Origin: Consotaella aegiceratis
GTDB taxonomy: Bacteria; Pseudomonadota; Alphaproteobacteria; Rhizobiales; Rhizobiaceae
Direction of reading: 5' to 3'
Assembly (NCBI RefSeq): GCF_036541425.1
Contig: NZ_JAZHFT010000003.1
Coordinates: forward strand, 237,060-301,059
Length of the DNA: 64,000 nt
This document shows positions 1 to 7,689 of this stretch, piece after piece; within the stretch, counting starts at the first letter, position 1; each line of letters begins with the position of its first letter. Below the pieces are notes generated by a model, which was not told the DNA's origin, did no database searches, and saw only the letters and a list, made by a program, of their open reading frames with translations. The translations under genes were made by a program, and so were the position numbers.

Positions 1-174
1 ACGGGTCGCGCCGAGGAAGCAGAGCCAGACGAACAGCGCCTGTGCCAGGTCGACGGACCAGATGAGCGGATGGTCGAGCGTGCGCGCGACGGCGGCGACG
101 AAGACCAGGACCACGATCGCCGCAAGAAGCAGCTTGCCGAGGAGGCCTTCGAGCCACGAAAGGACGGAAAGCAT
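1..174 (-). CDS. TRAP transporter small permease (DctQ-like), partial
   Basis: Reading leftward from an ATG at 174, this encodes the first 58 residues of a membrane protein and runs off the window. The segment has a hydrophobic helix at about residues 13-29 (LLLAAIVVLVFVAAVAR) followed by 'WSVDLAQALFVWLCFLGA', the pattern of the DctQ small permease, where the second helix starts after a conserved W/E-D pair and a FVWL(C)FLGA motif. DctQ links the binding protein to the large DctM permease in tripartite TRAP transporters. It lies directly downstream of a DctP gene on the same strand, which supports the call. The DctM subunit would be expected just outside the window. Confidence 0.75.
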   Translation of the reverse strand, partial: MLSVLSWLEGLLGKLLLAAIVVLVFVAAVARTLDHPLIWSVDLAQALFVWLCFLGATR

Positions 175-261
175 GGGGGATAACCCTGCCGGAAGTGATG
201 TGTCTTGGGAGGTCTGACAGAGGCGGCCGGAGCCGCCTCTTCCGGTTCGCTTGCGCGCCGC

Positions 262-1245
262 CTATTCGGCCAGGACCTTGTCGATCTCTTTCTTCAGGTC
301 GCCGTAGCCGAGCTTGTCGTAGACGGCCTGGGTGGCTTCCTGGAACGGCGTGACGTCGATCTCGTCGATGGACATGCCCTCCACTTCCATCTTGGCGTCG
401 ACATCGGCCACGGCGTCCTCGGTCGCCTTCGAGGCGACGTCGCCGCCGGCGAGGGCCTCTTCCTTGAGGATCGTCTGAATGTCCTCGGGCAGGCCGTCGA
501 ACCACTGGGCGCTGGTCACCAATCCGGTGATCAGGCCGATATGGCCGGTCTTGGTGTAGTGCTTGGCGACCTCATAGAGGCGCGCGCCATAGATCGCGGT
601 GTCCTGGGCTTCGGCAGCGTCGATGACGTTCTGCTGCAACGCCGGATAGACCTCGCCCCAGCCCATCGGCGTCGGGGTGGCGCCCATCGCCGAGATGGTT
701 TCCATCCAGACCGGCGCGCCGGGGGTGCGCATGCGTACGCCCGCCAGATCCGCCGGCTTGCTCACCGGTTCCTGGGTCAGCAGGTTGCGCTCGCCCTGCC
801 ACCAGTTCATCGACAGAATCTGGTGACCGGAGGCCTCGCGCAGCTCGTCGGCCCACTTTGCGAACAACGGCGACGTCACGAGCTTGCGATAGCCGTCGTA
901 GCCGTCGGCCAGATACGGCGCGCCGAGCACGCCCATGTCGTTGACGAAGACGGCGAGGCGGCCCGGATCGACGAGCACGGCGACATTGGCGCCGGCTCGG
1001 GCCTGTTCCAGGACGTCCTCATCCTTGCCGAGCTGCGAACTCGGGAACAGGCGAACCTCGAGACGGCCGTCCGTGCGCTCGGAAACGCGCTGGCGGAACT
1101 GCTCCAGACCCTCGTAAATTGGGTCTTCGGCGGTCAGGGCCGTGCTAACGTTCAATTGGTAGTCCTGAGCGGATGCAACCTGAACGCCGAGAAAAAGCGT
1201 TGCACCGGCGGCGGCCAAGGAAAGTGTCTTGCTTAAACTGAACAT
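262..1245 (-). CDS. dctP: TRAP transporter substrate-binding protein (DctP family)
   Basis: Encodes 327 residues. A signal peptide ends at about residue 26 (FLGVQVASA then QDYQLNV). The mature protein has DctP features: an N-terminal ligand-binding strand, 'LFPSSQLGKDEDVLEQARAG', and 'GVRMRTPGAPVWME', which holds the arginine that pairs with the substrate carboxylate in this family. It would capture an organic acid in the periplasm and deliver it to the DctQ/M permease encoded downstream. The start has a good ribosome site (GGGAG, about 8 bases upstream). The exact acid cannot be read from sequence. The divergent GntR gene next to it is the likely regulator. Confidence 0.88.
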   Translation of the reverse strand: MFSLSKTLSLAAAGATLFLGVQVASAQDYQLNVSTALTAEDPIYEGLEQFRQRVSERTDGRLEVRLFPSSQLGKDEDVLEQARAGANVAVLVDPGRLAVFVNDMGVLGAPYLADGYDGYRKLVTSPLFAKWADELREASGHQILSMNWWQGERNLLTQEPVSKPADLAGVRMRTPGAPVWMETISAMGATPTPMGWGEVYPALQQNVIDAAEAQDTAIYGARLYEVAKHYTKTGHIGLITGLVTSAQWFDGLPEDIQTILKEEALAGGDVASKATEDAVADVDAKMEVEGMSIDEIDVTPFQEATQAVYDKLGYGDLKKEIDKVLAE

Positions 1246-1267
1246 GGACTCCCTATCTCCCTCACAA

Positions 1268-1298
1268 GATCCGCACCGGATGACTGGACTTGCGGATC
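1268..1298. promoter_or_regulatory. Inverted repeat between dctP and the GntR gene
   Basis: GATCCGCA (1268-1275) and TGCGGATC (1291-1298) form a perfect 8-base inverted repeat with a 15-base spacer in the roughly 100-base divergent region. It could be an operator for the neighbouring GntR regulator, or a hairpin in the dctP leader. FCD-type GntR operators are usually more compact, so the assignment is uncertain. A second possible site is the direct repeat GTATGGTAGTATG at 1306-1318. Confidence 0.3.
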
Positions 1299-1349
1299 AG
1301 GACTGGTATGGTAGTATGAAAGCTGCCGAATGCAAGCGATTTTTTGATC

Positions 1350-2105
1350 ATGATGAAGACCATTGACCGGCAAGGGGCGCTCGCTCCGCAGATCTTCGCC
1401 CAGCTTCGCGCGTCGATCATCCAGATGAAGTTCAAGCCCGGGCAGGCGCTTTCGGAAAAGGAAATCGCGGCCCGTTTCGGCGCCAGCCGCCAGCCGGTGC
1501 GCGAGGCCTTCATAAAGCTGGCCGATGCCGGCCTGGTACGCATTTTGCCGCAGCGTGGCACCTTCGTCGTCAAGATCTCGCTACGGGCGGTCGCGGATGC
1601 CCGTTTCGTCCGCGAGGCGGTCGAGGTGGCGCTGGTCCGGACCTGCTGCAGAGCGGCCTCCACGTCGGCCATCGCGGCGATCGGCGAACTGATCCGGCAG
1701 CAGGAACTCGCTGCGGGGGGCGGCGACCACGAGCGGTTCCTGGCGCTCGACGAAGCGTTTCATCATGCCTTTGCCGAGGCGGTCGACTGCGAGGCAGCCT
1801 GGCGCGTCATCGAGAACGGCAAGGCCCAGATGGACCGGGTCCGCTATCTCAGCCTGCCGCATGCGACGCCCTTGTCGCTCCTCATCGCCCAGCATCGCGC
1901 CATTCTCGATGCCGTCTCGCGGCGTGACGAGGAGGCAGCGGCCGAGGCGACGCGGGTGCATCTGCGCGAGATCTTCCAGGCCTTGCCGCCGCTGGCCGAG
2001 CAGTATCCCGAGCTGTTCGAGAACGATTCCCTGCCGCTCCACGCAGAGGATCTGAGCCACGGCCATTTTCATCACCACTCGACGGATTCCCTGGTGGCGG
2101 AATGA
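1350..2105 (+). CDS. GntR-family transcriptional regulator (FCD/FadR type)
   Basis: About 251 residues. The N-terminal winged helix contains 'LSEKEIAARFGASRQPVREAFIKLADAGLV', the classic GntR recognition-helix region, followed by 'ILPQRGTFVVKIS'. The C-terminal half (from about residue 75) is an all-helical FCD ligand domain with histidines suited to bind a metal and an organic acid ('DEAFHHAFAE', 'LIAQHRAILDAV'). The tail is histidine-rich (HGHFHHHS). A TTG six bases upstream (1344) is an alternative start; no strong ribosome site decides it. Divergent from the TRAP genes, so probably their repressor responding to the transported acid or a breakdown product. Effector unknown. Confidence 0.85.
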   Translation: MMKTIDRQGALAPQIFAQLRASIIQMKFKPGQALSEKEIAARFGASRQPVREAFIKLADAGLVRILPQRGTFVVKISLRAVADARFVREAVEVALVRTCCRAASTSAIAAIGELIRQQELAAGGGDHERFLALDEAFHHAFAEAVDCEAAWRVIENGKAQMDRVRYLSLPHATPLSLLIAQHRAILDAVSRRDEEAAAEATRVHLREIFQALPPLAEQYPELFENDSLPLHAEDLSHGHFHHHSTDSLVAE

Positions 2106-2598
2106 GCGCGAGGATGATGGCTGCGGATCGATGGAGGCCCGGCTCCGCCGCGGCCGGTTCTGGCAAAGCGCGCTAGGCTCCCTGGACGGCGACGGATCCG
2201 GAAAGCCGCCTGCCACCCTGGGTAAGCCCCCCGGAGCCGTCGGGCCCATCCTCGCTCGATGCCGTTAGCCATGGCGCGCCGTGCCTTGTTTGCGGGGCCG
2301 CTCGCGGAGAGGCGTTTCGCTACCTGGTTGCAGGCGCTGTCCCTAAAGATCAGTCCCGCAGCGGACGGACCGCCCTCGTCCGGCGTCCGATGTCGCCCTC
2401 CGGTTTCCCCTGCAAAATGAGCCTTTCCCTATTGTAACGCAGCCTGAACGGCCTACCATTCGGCTAACAACGCTGGCGTGGGGGGCTCTTTGCCCCGCCC
2501 CGGGGAGAGATGTGCCGGTGGGCCGGCCATTGCGGAGATTGGCGATGGCCAAAGCCGGCGGCAAGTCCGGTGATCGACAATTGGTAAGGGAGGACATC
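2106..2598. other. Intergenic region before the sugar ABC operon
   Basis: About 490 bases separate the GntR gene from the first binding-protein gene. Short frames here have no recognisable protein similarity. The stretch ending at 2598 should contain the operon promoter and leader; a strong ribosome site (AAGGGAGG, 2587-2593) precedes the ATG at 2599. GC-rich inverted stretches occur at 2480-2510, but I see no clear operator or sigma-54 site. Confidence 0.4.
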
Positions 2599-3855
2599 AT
2601 GAAGACAACCAAACTCTGTATGGCGCTGTTGGCAGGCGCGGCGATGTTGGCCGGCCCCGCGGGCGCGGCGGAGCTTTCGATCGTCTCGGGCGCGACCGGG
2701 CAGGACATTCAGGATCTGCGCACCCAGCTCGATGCTTACGAGAAACACTCCGGCAACACCGTCAAGATCGTCGAGATGCCCTCGTCGACCACCGATCAGT
2801 TCGGCCAGTACCGCCTGTGGTTGTCGGCCGGCAACGAGGACATCGACGTCTACCGCACCGACGTGGTGTGGGCGCCGCAGCTTGCGAGCCACTTCGTCGA
2901 CCTCACGGACGTGGCCAAGGACATCGCCGACCAGAACATCCCCTCGATCATCGAATCCCAGACCGTAGACGGCAAGCTGATCGCACTGCCGATGTTCACC
3001 GACGCGCCGGCGCTCTACTACCGCACCGACCTGCTCGAGAAATACGGTATGGAGCCGCCCACGACCTGGGCCGAGCTGGAAACCGACGCCAAGGAGATCC
3101 TGGAGAAGGAAGGCAATTCCAATCTCAACGGCTTCGTGTTTCAGGGCGCGCCCTATGAGGGGTTGACCTGCAACGGTCTGGAATGGGTCGCAAGCTTCGG
3201 TGGCGGCCAGATCGTCTCGCCCGACGGCGAGATCACCATCAACAACGAGAAGGCTGCCGCCGCGCTCAACGCGGCCAAGGGCTGGATCGGTACGATCGCA
3301 CCGGAGGGCGTGCTGTCCTACAAGGAAGAGGAGGCGCGCGGCGTCTGGCAGACGGGCAATGCAGTCTTCATGCGCAATTGGCCCTATGCCTATGCCCTCG
3401 GACAGGGCGGCGACTCGGCGGTCAAGGACAAGTTCGATGTCGTCAAGCTGCCGGCCGGTGAGGGGGGCGATTCCGCGGCCTGCCTGGGCGGCTGGAACCT
3501 GGCCGTCTCGAAATACTCCCAGCATCAGGACGAGGCGATCGATCTGGTGAAGTATCTGGCGTCGGCCGAGGCGCAGAAGGAACGGGCGCTGTCGACCTCC
3601 AAGCTGCCGACCATCGAGAGCGTCTACGAGGATTCGGAGGTCGCGGAGGCCCAGCCGATCGTTGCCCAGTGGAAGGACGTGGTGGCCGGGGCCGTGCCGC
3701 GTCCGTCGGCTCCGACCAAGAAGCAGTACAACGAGGTATCCAAGGACTTCTGGACGGCGGTCAACGAGACGCTGGCCGGGCGTGGAACCGCCGAGGACAA
3801 TCTCAAGACGCTCGAAGGTCAGCTGCGCCGCCTGAAGCGGAGCGCCTGGGAGTAG
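2599..3855 (+). CDS. ABC transporter sugar-binding protein, copy 1 (ThuE/AglE-like)
   Basis: 418 residues with a Sec signal peptide ending at about residue 22 (GPAGAA). It is a family-1 solute-binding protein: 'STTDQFGQYRLWLSAGNEDIDVY', 'IIESQTVDGKLIALPMFTDA' and 'WQTGNAVFMRNWPYAY' are typical of ThuE-type trehalose/maltose/alpha-glucoside binders of rhizobia. It would bind an alpha-linked disaccharide in the periplasm for the permeases and ATPase downstream. The ATG at 2599 was chosen because it begins the signal peptide and has a strong ribosome site. It is closely related to the next gene, a tandem duplicate. The exact sugar is inferred from context. Confidence 0.88.
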   Translation: MKTTKLCMALLAGAAMLAGPAGAAELSIVSGATGQDIQDLRTQLDAYEKHSGNTVKIVEMPSSTTDQFGQYRLWLSAGNEDIDVYRTDVVWAPQLASHFVDLTDVAKDIADQNIPSIIESQTVDGKLIALPMFTDAPALYYRTDLLEKYGMEPPTTWAELETDAKEILEKEGNSNLNGFVFQGAPYEGLTCNGLEWVASFGGGQIVSPDGEITINNEKAAAALNAAKGWIGTIAPEGVLSYKEEEARGVWQTGNAVFMRNWPYAYALGQGGDSAVKDKFDVVKLPAGEGGDSAACLGGWNLAVSKYSQHQDEAIDLVKYLASAEAQKERALSTSKLPTIESVYEDSEVAEAQPIVAQWKDVVAGAVPRPSAPTKKQYNEVSKDFWTAVNETLAGRGTAEDNLKTLEGQLRRLKRSAWE

Positions 3856-3869
3856 CGTGAACCAAGGGG

Positions 3870-3891
3870 GCGGCGGTTGGGAGGCCGCCGC
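3870..3891 (+). terminator. Stem-loop after the first binding-protein gene
   Basis: GCGGCGG (3870-3876) pairs with CCGCCGC (3885-3891), and a T-rich run (TCTCTTTTA) follows. It resembles a weak intrinsic terminator or 3' stabiliser. In ABC operons such a hairpin after the binding-protein gene typically raises that protein over the membrane parts. Confidence 0.6.
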
Positions 3892-3958
3892 TCTCTTTTA
3901 GACGTCCCGTTCGGGGTGACCGGGAGCTCGCCCTCGGCATAATCCATGGGAGGAAACG

Positions 3959-5230
3959 ATGCAGAGGCTTGTGGACCTCGCGCTTGCGGCCGGCTTTACG
4001 TCCTGTCTGGCGGCTGCCGGCGGCAGCGCGCAAGCGGCCGATCTGGCGATCGCCGTCTCGGCAGGCGCCGACATGGTCAACCTGCGTGCTCAACTCGACA
4101 CGTTCGAGAGCCAGACCGGCAATCATGTGTCGGTGGTCGAGATGCCGTCGTCCTCGACCGAGCAGTTCGGCCAATACCGGCTCTGGCTCGCCGCGGGCAA
4201 CCCGGATGTGGACGTCTACCGGACGGACGTGATCTGGGCGCCGCAATTGGTCGAATATTTCGTCGATTTGTCCGATGCCGCGGCCGACATCGCCGGCCAG
4301 AATATTCCCTCGATCATCGAATCCCAAACCGTCGACGGCAAGCTCGTGGCGCTGCCGCTCTATACTGATGCGCCGGCGCTCTACTACCGCACCGACCTGC
4401 TCGAGAAATACGGCGCCGAGCCGCCCGAGACCTGGAAGGATCTGGAAGACACGGCGACGATGATCCTGGAAAAGGAGCGGGCGGCCGGCAATGCCAGCCT
4501 CAACGGCTTCGTGTTCCAGGGCGCGCCCTATGAAGGTCTCACCTGCAACGGCCTGGAATGGGTCGCCAGTCATGGCGGCGGCCACATCGTGGAGGCCGAC
4601 GGCGAGATTACCGTCAACAATCCGAAGGCCGTCGCGGCACTGGGACAGGCCAAGAGCTGGATCGGCACGATCGCGCCACAGGGCGTTCTGACCTACATGG
4701 AGGAAGAGGCGCGTGGCGTCTGGCAGACGGGCAACGCCATTTTCATGCGCAACTGGCCCTATGCCTATTCGCTGTCGGAAGGGGCGGACTCGCCGGTCAG
4801 CGGCAAGTTTGCGGTCAAGACGCTGCCCTCTGCCGAAGACGGCGAAGCGGCCGGCGCGCTCGGAGGCTGGAACCTCGCCGTCTCCAAATTCTCGCGCAGT
4901 CCCGACGACGCGATCGCGCTGGTCAAGTTTCTCGCCTCGCCGGAAAACCAGAAGAAGAACGCCATCGACGGCTCGTTCCTGCCCACCATCGCGGCGCTCT
5001 ACGACGACCCCGACATTGCCAAGGCGCATCCTTTCATCCCGCAATGGAAGGAGGTGATGTTCAATGCGGTCCCCCGACCGACGGCGCCGACCAAGAAGCA
5101 ATACAACGAGGTCTCCAAGGATTTCTGGACGGCCGTCAACGAGACGCTGGCGGGCCGCGGATCGGCGGAGGACAATCTGAAGCGCCTGGAGACCCAGCTG
5201 CGCCGCCTGAAACGGAGCGCTTGGGAATGA
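3959..5230 (+). CDS. ABC transporter sugar-binding protein, copy 2 (ThuE/AglE-like)
   Basis: 423 residues, with a cleavable signal peptide (ASGGSAQAAD-like end at about residue 28). Aligned by eye with the preceding gene it shares long identical blocks (DAPALYYRTDLLEKYG, NGFVFQGAPYEGLTCNGLEW, KKQYNEVSKDFWTAVNE, QLRRLKRSAWE), so the two are recent tandem paralogues. The N-terminal and hinge regions differ most. The same transporter core probably accepts both proteins, broadening or tuning sugar uptake. Ribosome site GGGAGG lies 5 bases before the ATG. Confidence 0.88.
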   Translation: MQRLVDLALAAGFTSCLAAAGGSAQAADLAIAVSAGADMVNLRAQLDTFESQTGNHVSVVEMPSSSTEQFGQYRLWLAAGNPDVDVYRTDVIWAPQLVEYFVDLSDAAADIAGQNIPSIIESQTVDGKLVALPLYTDAPALYYRTDLLEKYGAEPPETWKDLEDTATMILEKERAAGNASLNGFVFQGAPYEGLTCNGLEWVASHGGGHIVEADGEITVNNPKAVAALGQAKSWIGTIAPQGVLTYMEEEARGVWQTGNAIFMRNWPYAYSLSEGADSPVSGKFAVKTLPSAEDGEAAGALGGWNLAVSKFSRSPDDAIALVKFLASPENQKKNAIDGSFLPTIAALYDDPDIAKAHPFIPQWKEVMFNAVPRPTAPTKKQYNEVSKDFWTAVNETLAGRGSAEDNLKRLETQLRRLKRSAWE

Positions 5231-5324
5231 CGGGGCGCCGGCGGGACGATCGGCGGAGGCTCAGGCGCCTCTCCGAGCTTGCGGTTTTCCGGTTTTATCA
5301 GTTTCGAGCCTAGCGGGAGGAGAT

Positions 5325-6320
5325 ATGGCCAACGTTCATCTCGGCGCGCCGCCGACCGAAGAGTCTTTCGAGGCCGATCAGGCGGCTGCTCTTCGGTCCC
5401 AGCTCTCCAGCCAGCGGCTGCGCTCCGCCTGGATGTTCCTGACGCCGATGATCGTCGTGCTGGCGATCGTCGCGGGCTGGCCGCTGATCAAGACGATCTG
5501 GTTCTCCTTCACCAACGCCAGTCTCGACGATCTGGGCGGCGCGGAGTTCGTCGGCATCCGCAACTATCTCGAATATGTCGACTATGGCGACGGCACCGGC
5601 GAGTACTTCGGGCTCCTCGTCGACCCGAACTGGTGGAATGCGGTCTGGAACACCGTCTATTATACGGTCATCTCGGTCGTCATCGAGACCATCCTGGGGC
5701 TGGTGTTCGCTCTGGTCCTCAACGCAAACTTCGTCGGTCGCGGCCTCGTGCGCGCCGCGGTGCTGATCCCCTGGGCGATTCCCACCATCGTGTCGGCCAA
5801 GATGTGGGCCTGGATGCTGAACGATCAGTTCGGCATCATCAACGACATGCTAATGTCGATCGGCGTGCTGTCGGCCCCAATCGCCTGGACCGCCAATCCC
5901 GATACGGCGATGGCCGCCGTCATCCTCGTCGACGTCTGGAAGACGACGCCGTTCATGGCGCTCCTGATCCTCGCCGGACTGCAGATGGTGCCGGGCGACA
6001 TCTACGAGGCCGCCAAGATCGACGGCATCCATCCGGTCGAAGTGTTCTGGAAGGTGACGCTGCCGCTGATCCGCCCGGCCATCCTGGTGGCGGTGATCTT
6101 CCGGGCGCTCGACGCGTTGCGCGTCTTCGATCTGATCTATGTGCTGACGCCGAACAACACGAAGACCAAATCCATGTCGGTGTTCGCCCAGGAGAACCTC
6201 TTCCAGTTCGACAAGTTCGCCTATGGTTCGGCAGCCTCGACGCTGCTCTTCCTGGTCATCGCGATGATCACGCTGGTCTACATCAAGGCGGCGCGGCTCG
6301 AGTTCGAGGGAGGCCGCTGA
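5325..6320 (+). CDS. Sugar ABC transporter permease (ThuF/AglF-like)
   Basis: 331 residues with about six membrane helices. A helix at residues 40-60 (FLTPMIVVLAIVAGWPLI) opens the MalF-type fold, and the cytoplasmic EAA loop 'YEAAKIDGIHPVEVFWKVTLPLIRP' that docks with the ATPase lies at about 228-252. It forms the channel with the next permease. A strong ribosome site (GGGAGGAG) precedes the start. The stop codon overlaps the next start (TGATG), so the two permeases are translationally coupled. Confidence 0.9.
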   Translation: MANVHLGAPPTEESFEADQAAALRSQLSSQRLRSAWMFLTPMIVVLAIVAGWPLIKTIWFSFTNASLDDLGGAEFVGIRNYLEYVDYGDGTGEYFGLLVDPNWWNAVWNTVYYTVISVVIETILGLVFALVLNANFVGRGLVRAAVLIPWAIPTIVSAKMWAWMLNDQFGIINDMLMSIGVLSAPIAWTANPDTAMAAVILVDVWKTTPFMALLILAGLQMVPGDIYEAAKIDGIHPVEVFWKVTLPLIRPAILVAVIFRALDALRVFDLIYVLTPNNTKTKSMSVFAQENLFQFDKFAYGSAASTLLFLVIAMITLVYIKAARLEFEGGR

Positions 6321-7147
6321 TGCCTACCATCGTCAAGCAGACCAGCTTCTATCTGCTGGTGGCGTTCATCGTCCTGTTCTCGATCTTCCCGTTCTATTAT
6401 GCGGTGCTGACGAGCTTCAAATCGGGCACGGCGCTCTTCCGGGTGGACTATCTGCCCACCCACGTGGACATCAGGAACTACGTCGATCTCCTGACCCAGG
6501 GCGTGTTCCCGCTGAATGTCCTGAACTCGGTGATCGTTGCGACCTCGGTGGTGGTGATCTCGCTGTTCCTGGCGGTCACGGCGGCCTATGCGCTGTCGCG
6601 CATACGCTTTGCCGGGCGCACGCTGCTCCTGCTCACCATCCTCGGCGTGTCGATGTTTCCGCAGATCGCGGTGCTGGCGGGCCTGTTCGAGATGGTCCGC
6701 GCAGCGGGGCTCTACAATTCGCTGTTCTCGCTGATCTTCGCCTACATGATCTTCACGCTGCCGTTCACCGTGTGGGTGCTGACCACCTTTATGCGGGACC
6801 TGCCGGTGGAGATCGAGGAGGCGGCGATCGTCGACGGCGCCGCGCCCCTGACCATCGTGCTCAAGGTCTTCCTGCCGCTGATGTGGCCGGCGCTGGTGAC
6901 GACGGGGCTGCTCGCCTTCATCGCCGCATGGAACGAGTTCCTGTTCGCGCTGACCTTCGTGTCGAACAACGACACGCGCACGGTGCCGGTCGCCATCGCG
7001 CTCCTGTCGGGGGCCTCCGAACAGGAGATCCCCTGGGGCGTGATCATGGCGGCTTCGGTGATCGTGACCGTTCCCCTGATCGTTCTGGTTCTTATCTTCC
7101 AGCGCAAGATCATCTCCGGCCTGACGGCCGGCGGCGTCAAAGGATAA
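6320..7147 (+). CDS. Sugar ABC transporter permease (ThuG/AglG-like)
   Basis: 275 residues, MalG-type inner-membrane permease with six helices. It starts at the ATG that overlaps the stop of the preceding permease. The EAA loop reads 'EIEEAAIVDGAAPLTIVLKVFLPLMWP' at about residues 168-194. The helix 'LLAFIAAWNEFLFALTF' is characteristic of sugar permeases of the CUT1 class. Works as a heterodimer with the previous gene product. Confidence 0.9.
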   Translation: MPTIVKQTSFYLLVAFIVLFSIFPFYYAVLTSFKSGTALFRVDYLPTHVDIRNYVDLLTQGVFPLNVLNSVIVATSVVVISLFLAVTAAYALSRIRFAGRTLLLLTILGVSMFPQIAVLAGLFEMVRAAGLYNSLFSLIFAYMIFTLPFTVWVLTTFMRDLPVEIEEAAIVDGAAPLTIVLKVFLPLMWPALVTTGLLAFIAAWNEFLFALTFVSNNDTRTVPVAIALLSGASEQEIPWGVIMAASVIVTVPLIVLVLIFQRKIISGLTAGGVKG

Positions 7148-7150
7148 GGC

Positions 7151-7678
7151 GTGACCCGGGCGATCCGCATCCGGCCTGAGACGGCTTCCGACGCAGCGGC
7201 GATCCGCGCTCTCACCGACGCGGCGTTTCGCGACGCGCCGCACAGCGACGGGACCGAGGCGGCGATCATCGATCGGCTGCGGGAAGCCGGCGCGATGACG
7301 CTGTCTCTCGTCGCCGTGGATTCCGGCCCGGAGGCGGACGGCGAGATCGTCGGCCACGTCGCCTTCTCCCCGGCGCTCGTCGGAAGCGGGGAGGCGGGCT
7401 GGTATGGTCTCGGCCCGCTGTCCGTCCGGCCCGATGTCCAGCATCAGGGCATCGGATCGCTGCTCGTCGAGGAAGGCCTGCGCCGATTGCGCGGGGCCGG
7501 CGCGAAAGGCTGCGTCCTGATCGGCGATCCCGCCTTCTATCGCCGATTGGGTTTCGAAAGCGACGCGGCTCTGACCTACCGGGGCCTGCCCACTCGAAAC
7601 GTGCAGCGCTTCGTGATCGAGCCGCCGGCAGCGACCGGCGAGATCACCTATCATGCCGCCTTCGAGGCGGCCGCGTAA
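7151..7678 (+). CDS. GNAT-family N-acetyltransferase (YhbS-like)
   Basis: 175 residues starting at GTG 3 bases after the permease stop. The acetyl-CoA fold is visible: 'IRIRPETASDAAAIRALTDAAF' (strand 1/helix 1), 'LGPLSVRPDVQHQGIGSLLVEEGL', where Q-x-x-G-I-G is the pyrophosphate-binding motif A, and 'CVLIGDPAFYRRLGFES', the signature seen in YhbS-type members. The substrate is unknown. It is an unexpected insertion in a sugar-uptake operon; no link between acetylation and the pathway is evident from the sequence. Confidence 0.82.
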   Translation: MTRAIRIRPETASDAAAIRALTDAAFRDAPHSDGTEAAIIDRLREAGAMTLSLVAVDSGPEADGEIVGHVAFSPALVGSGEAGWYGLGPLSVRPDVQHQGIGSLLVEEGLRRLRGAGAKGCVLIGDPAFYRRLGFESDAALTYRGLPTRNVQRFVIEPPAATGEITYHAAFEAAA

Positions 7679-7689
7679 TGGAGAGTTGA

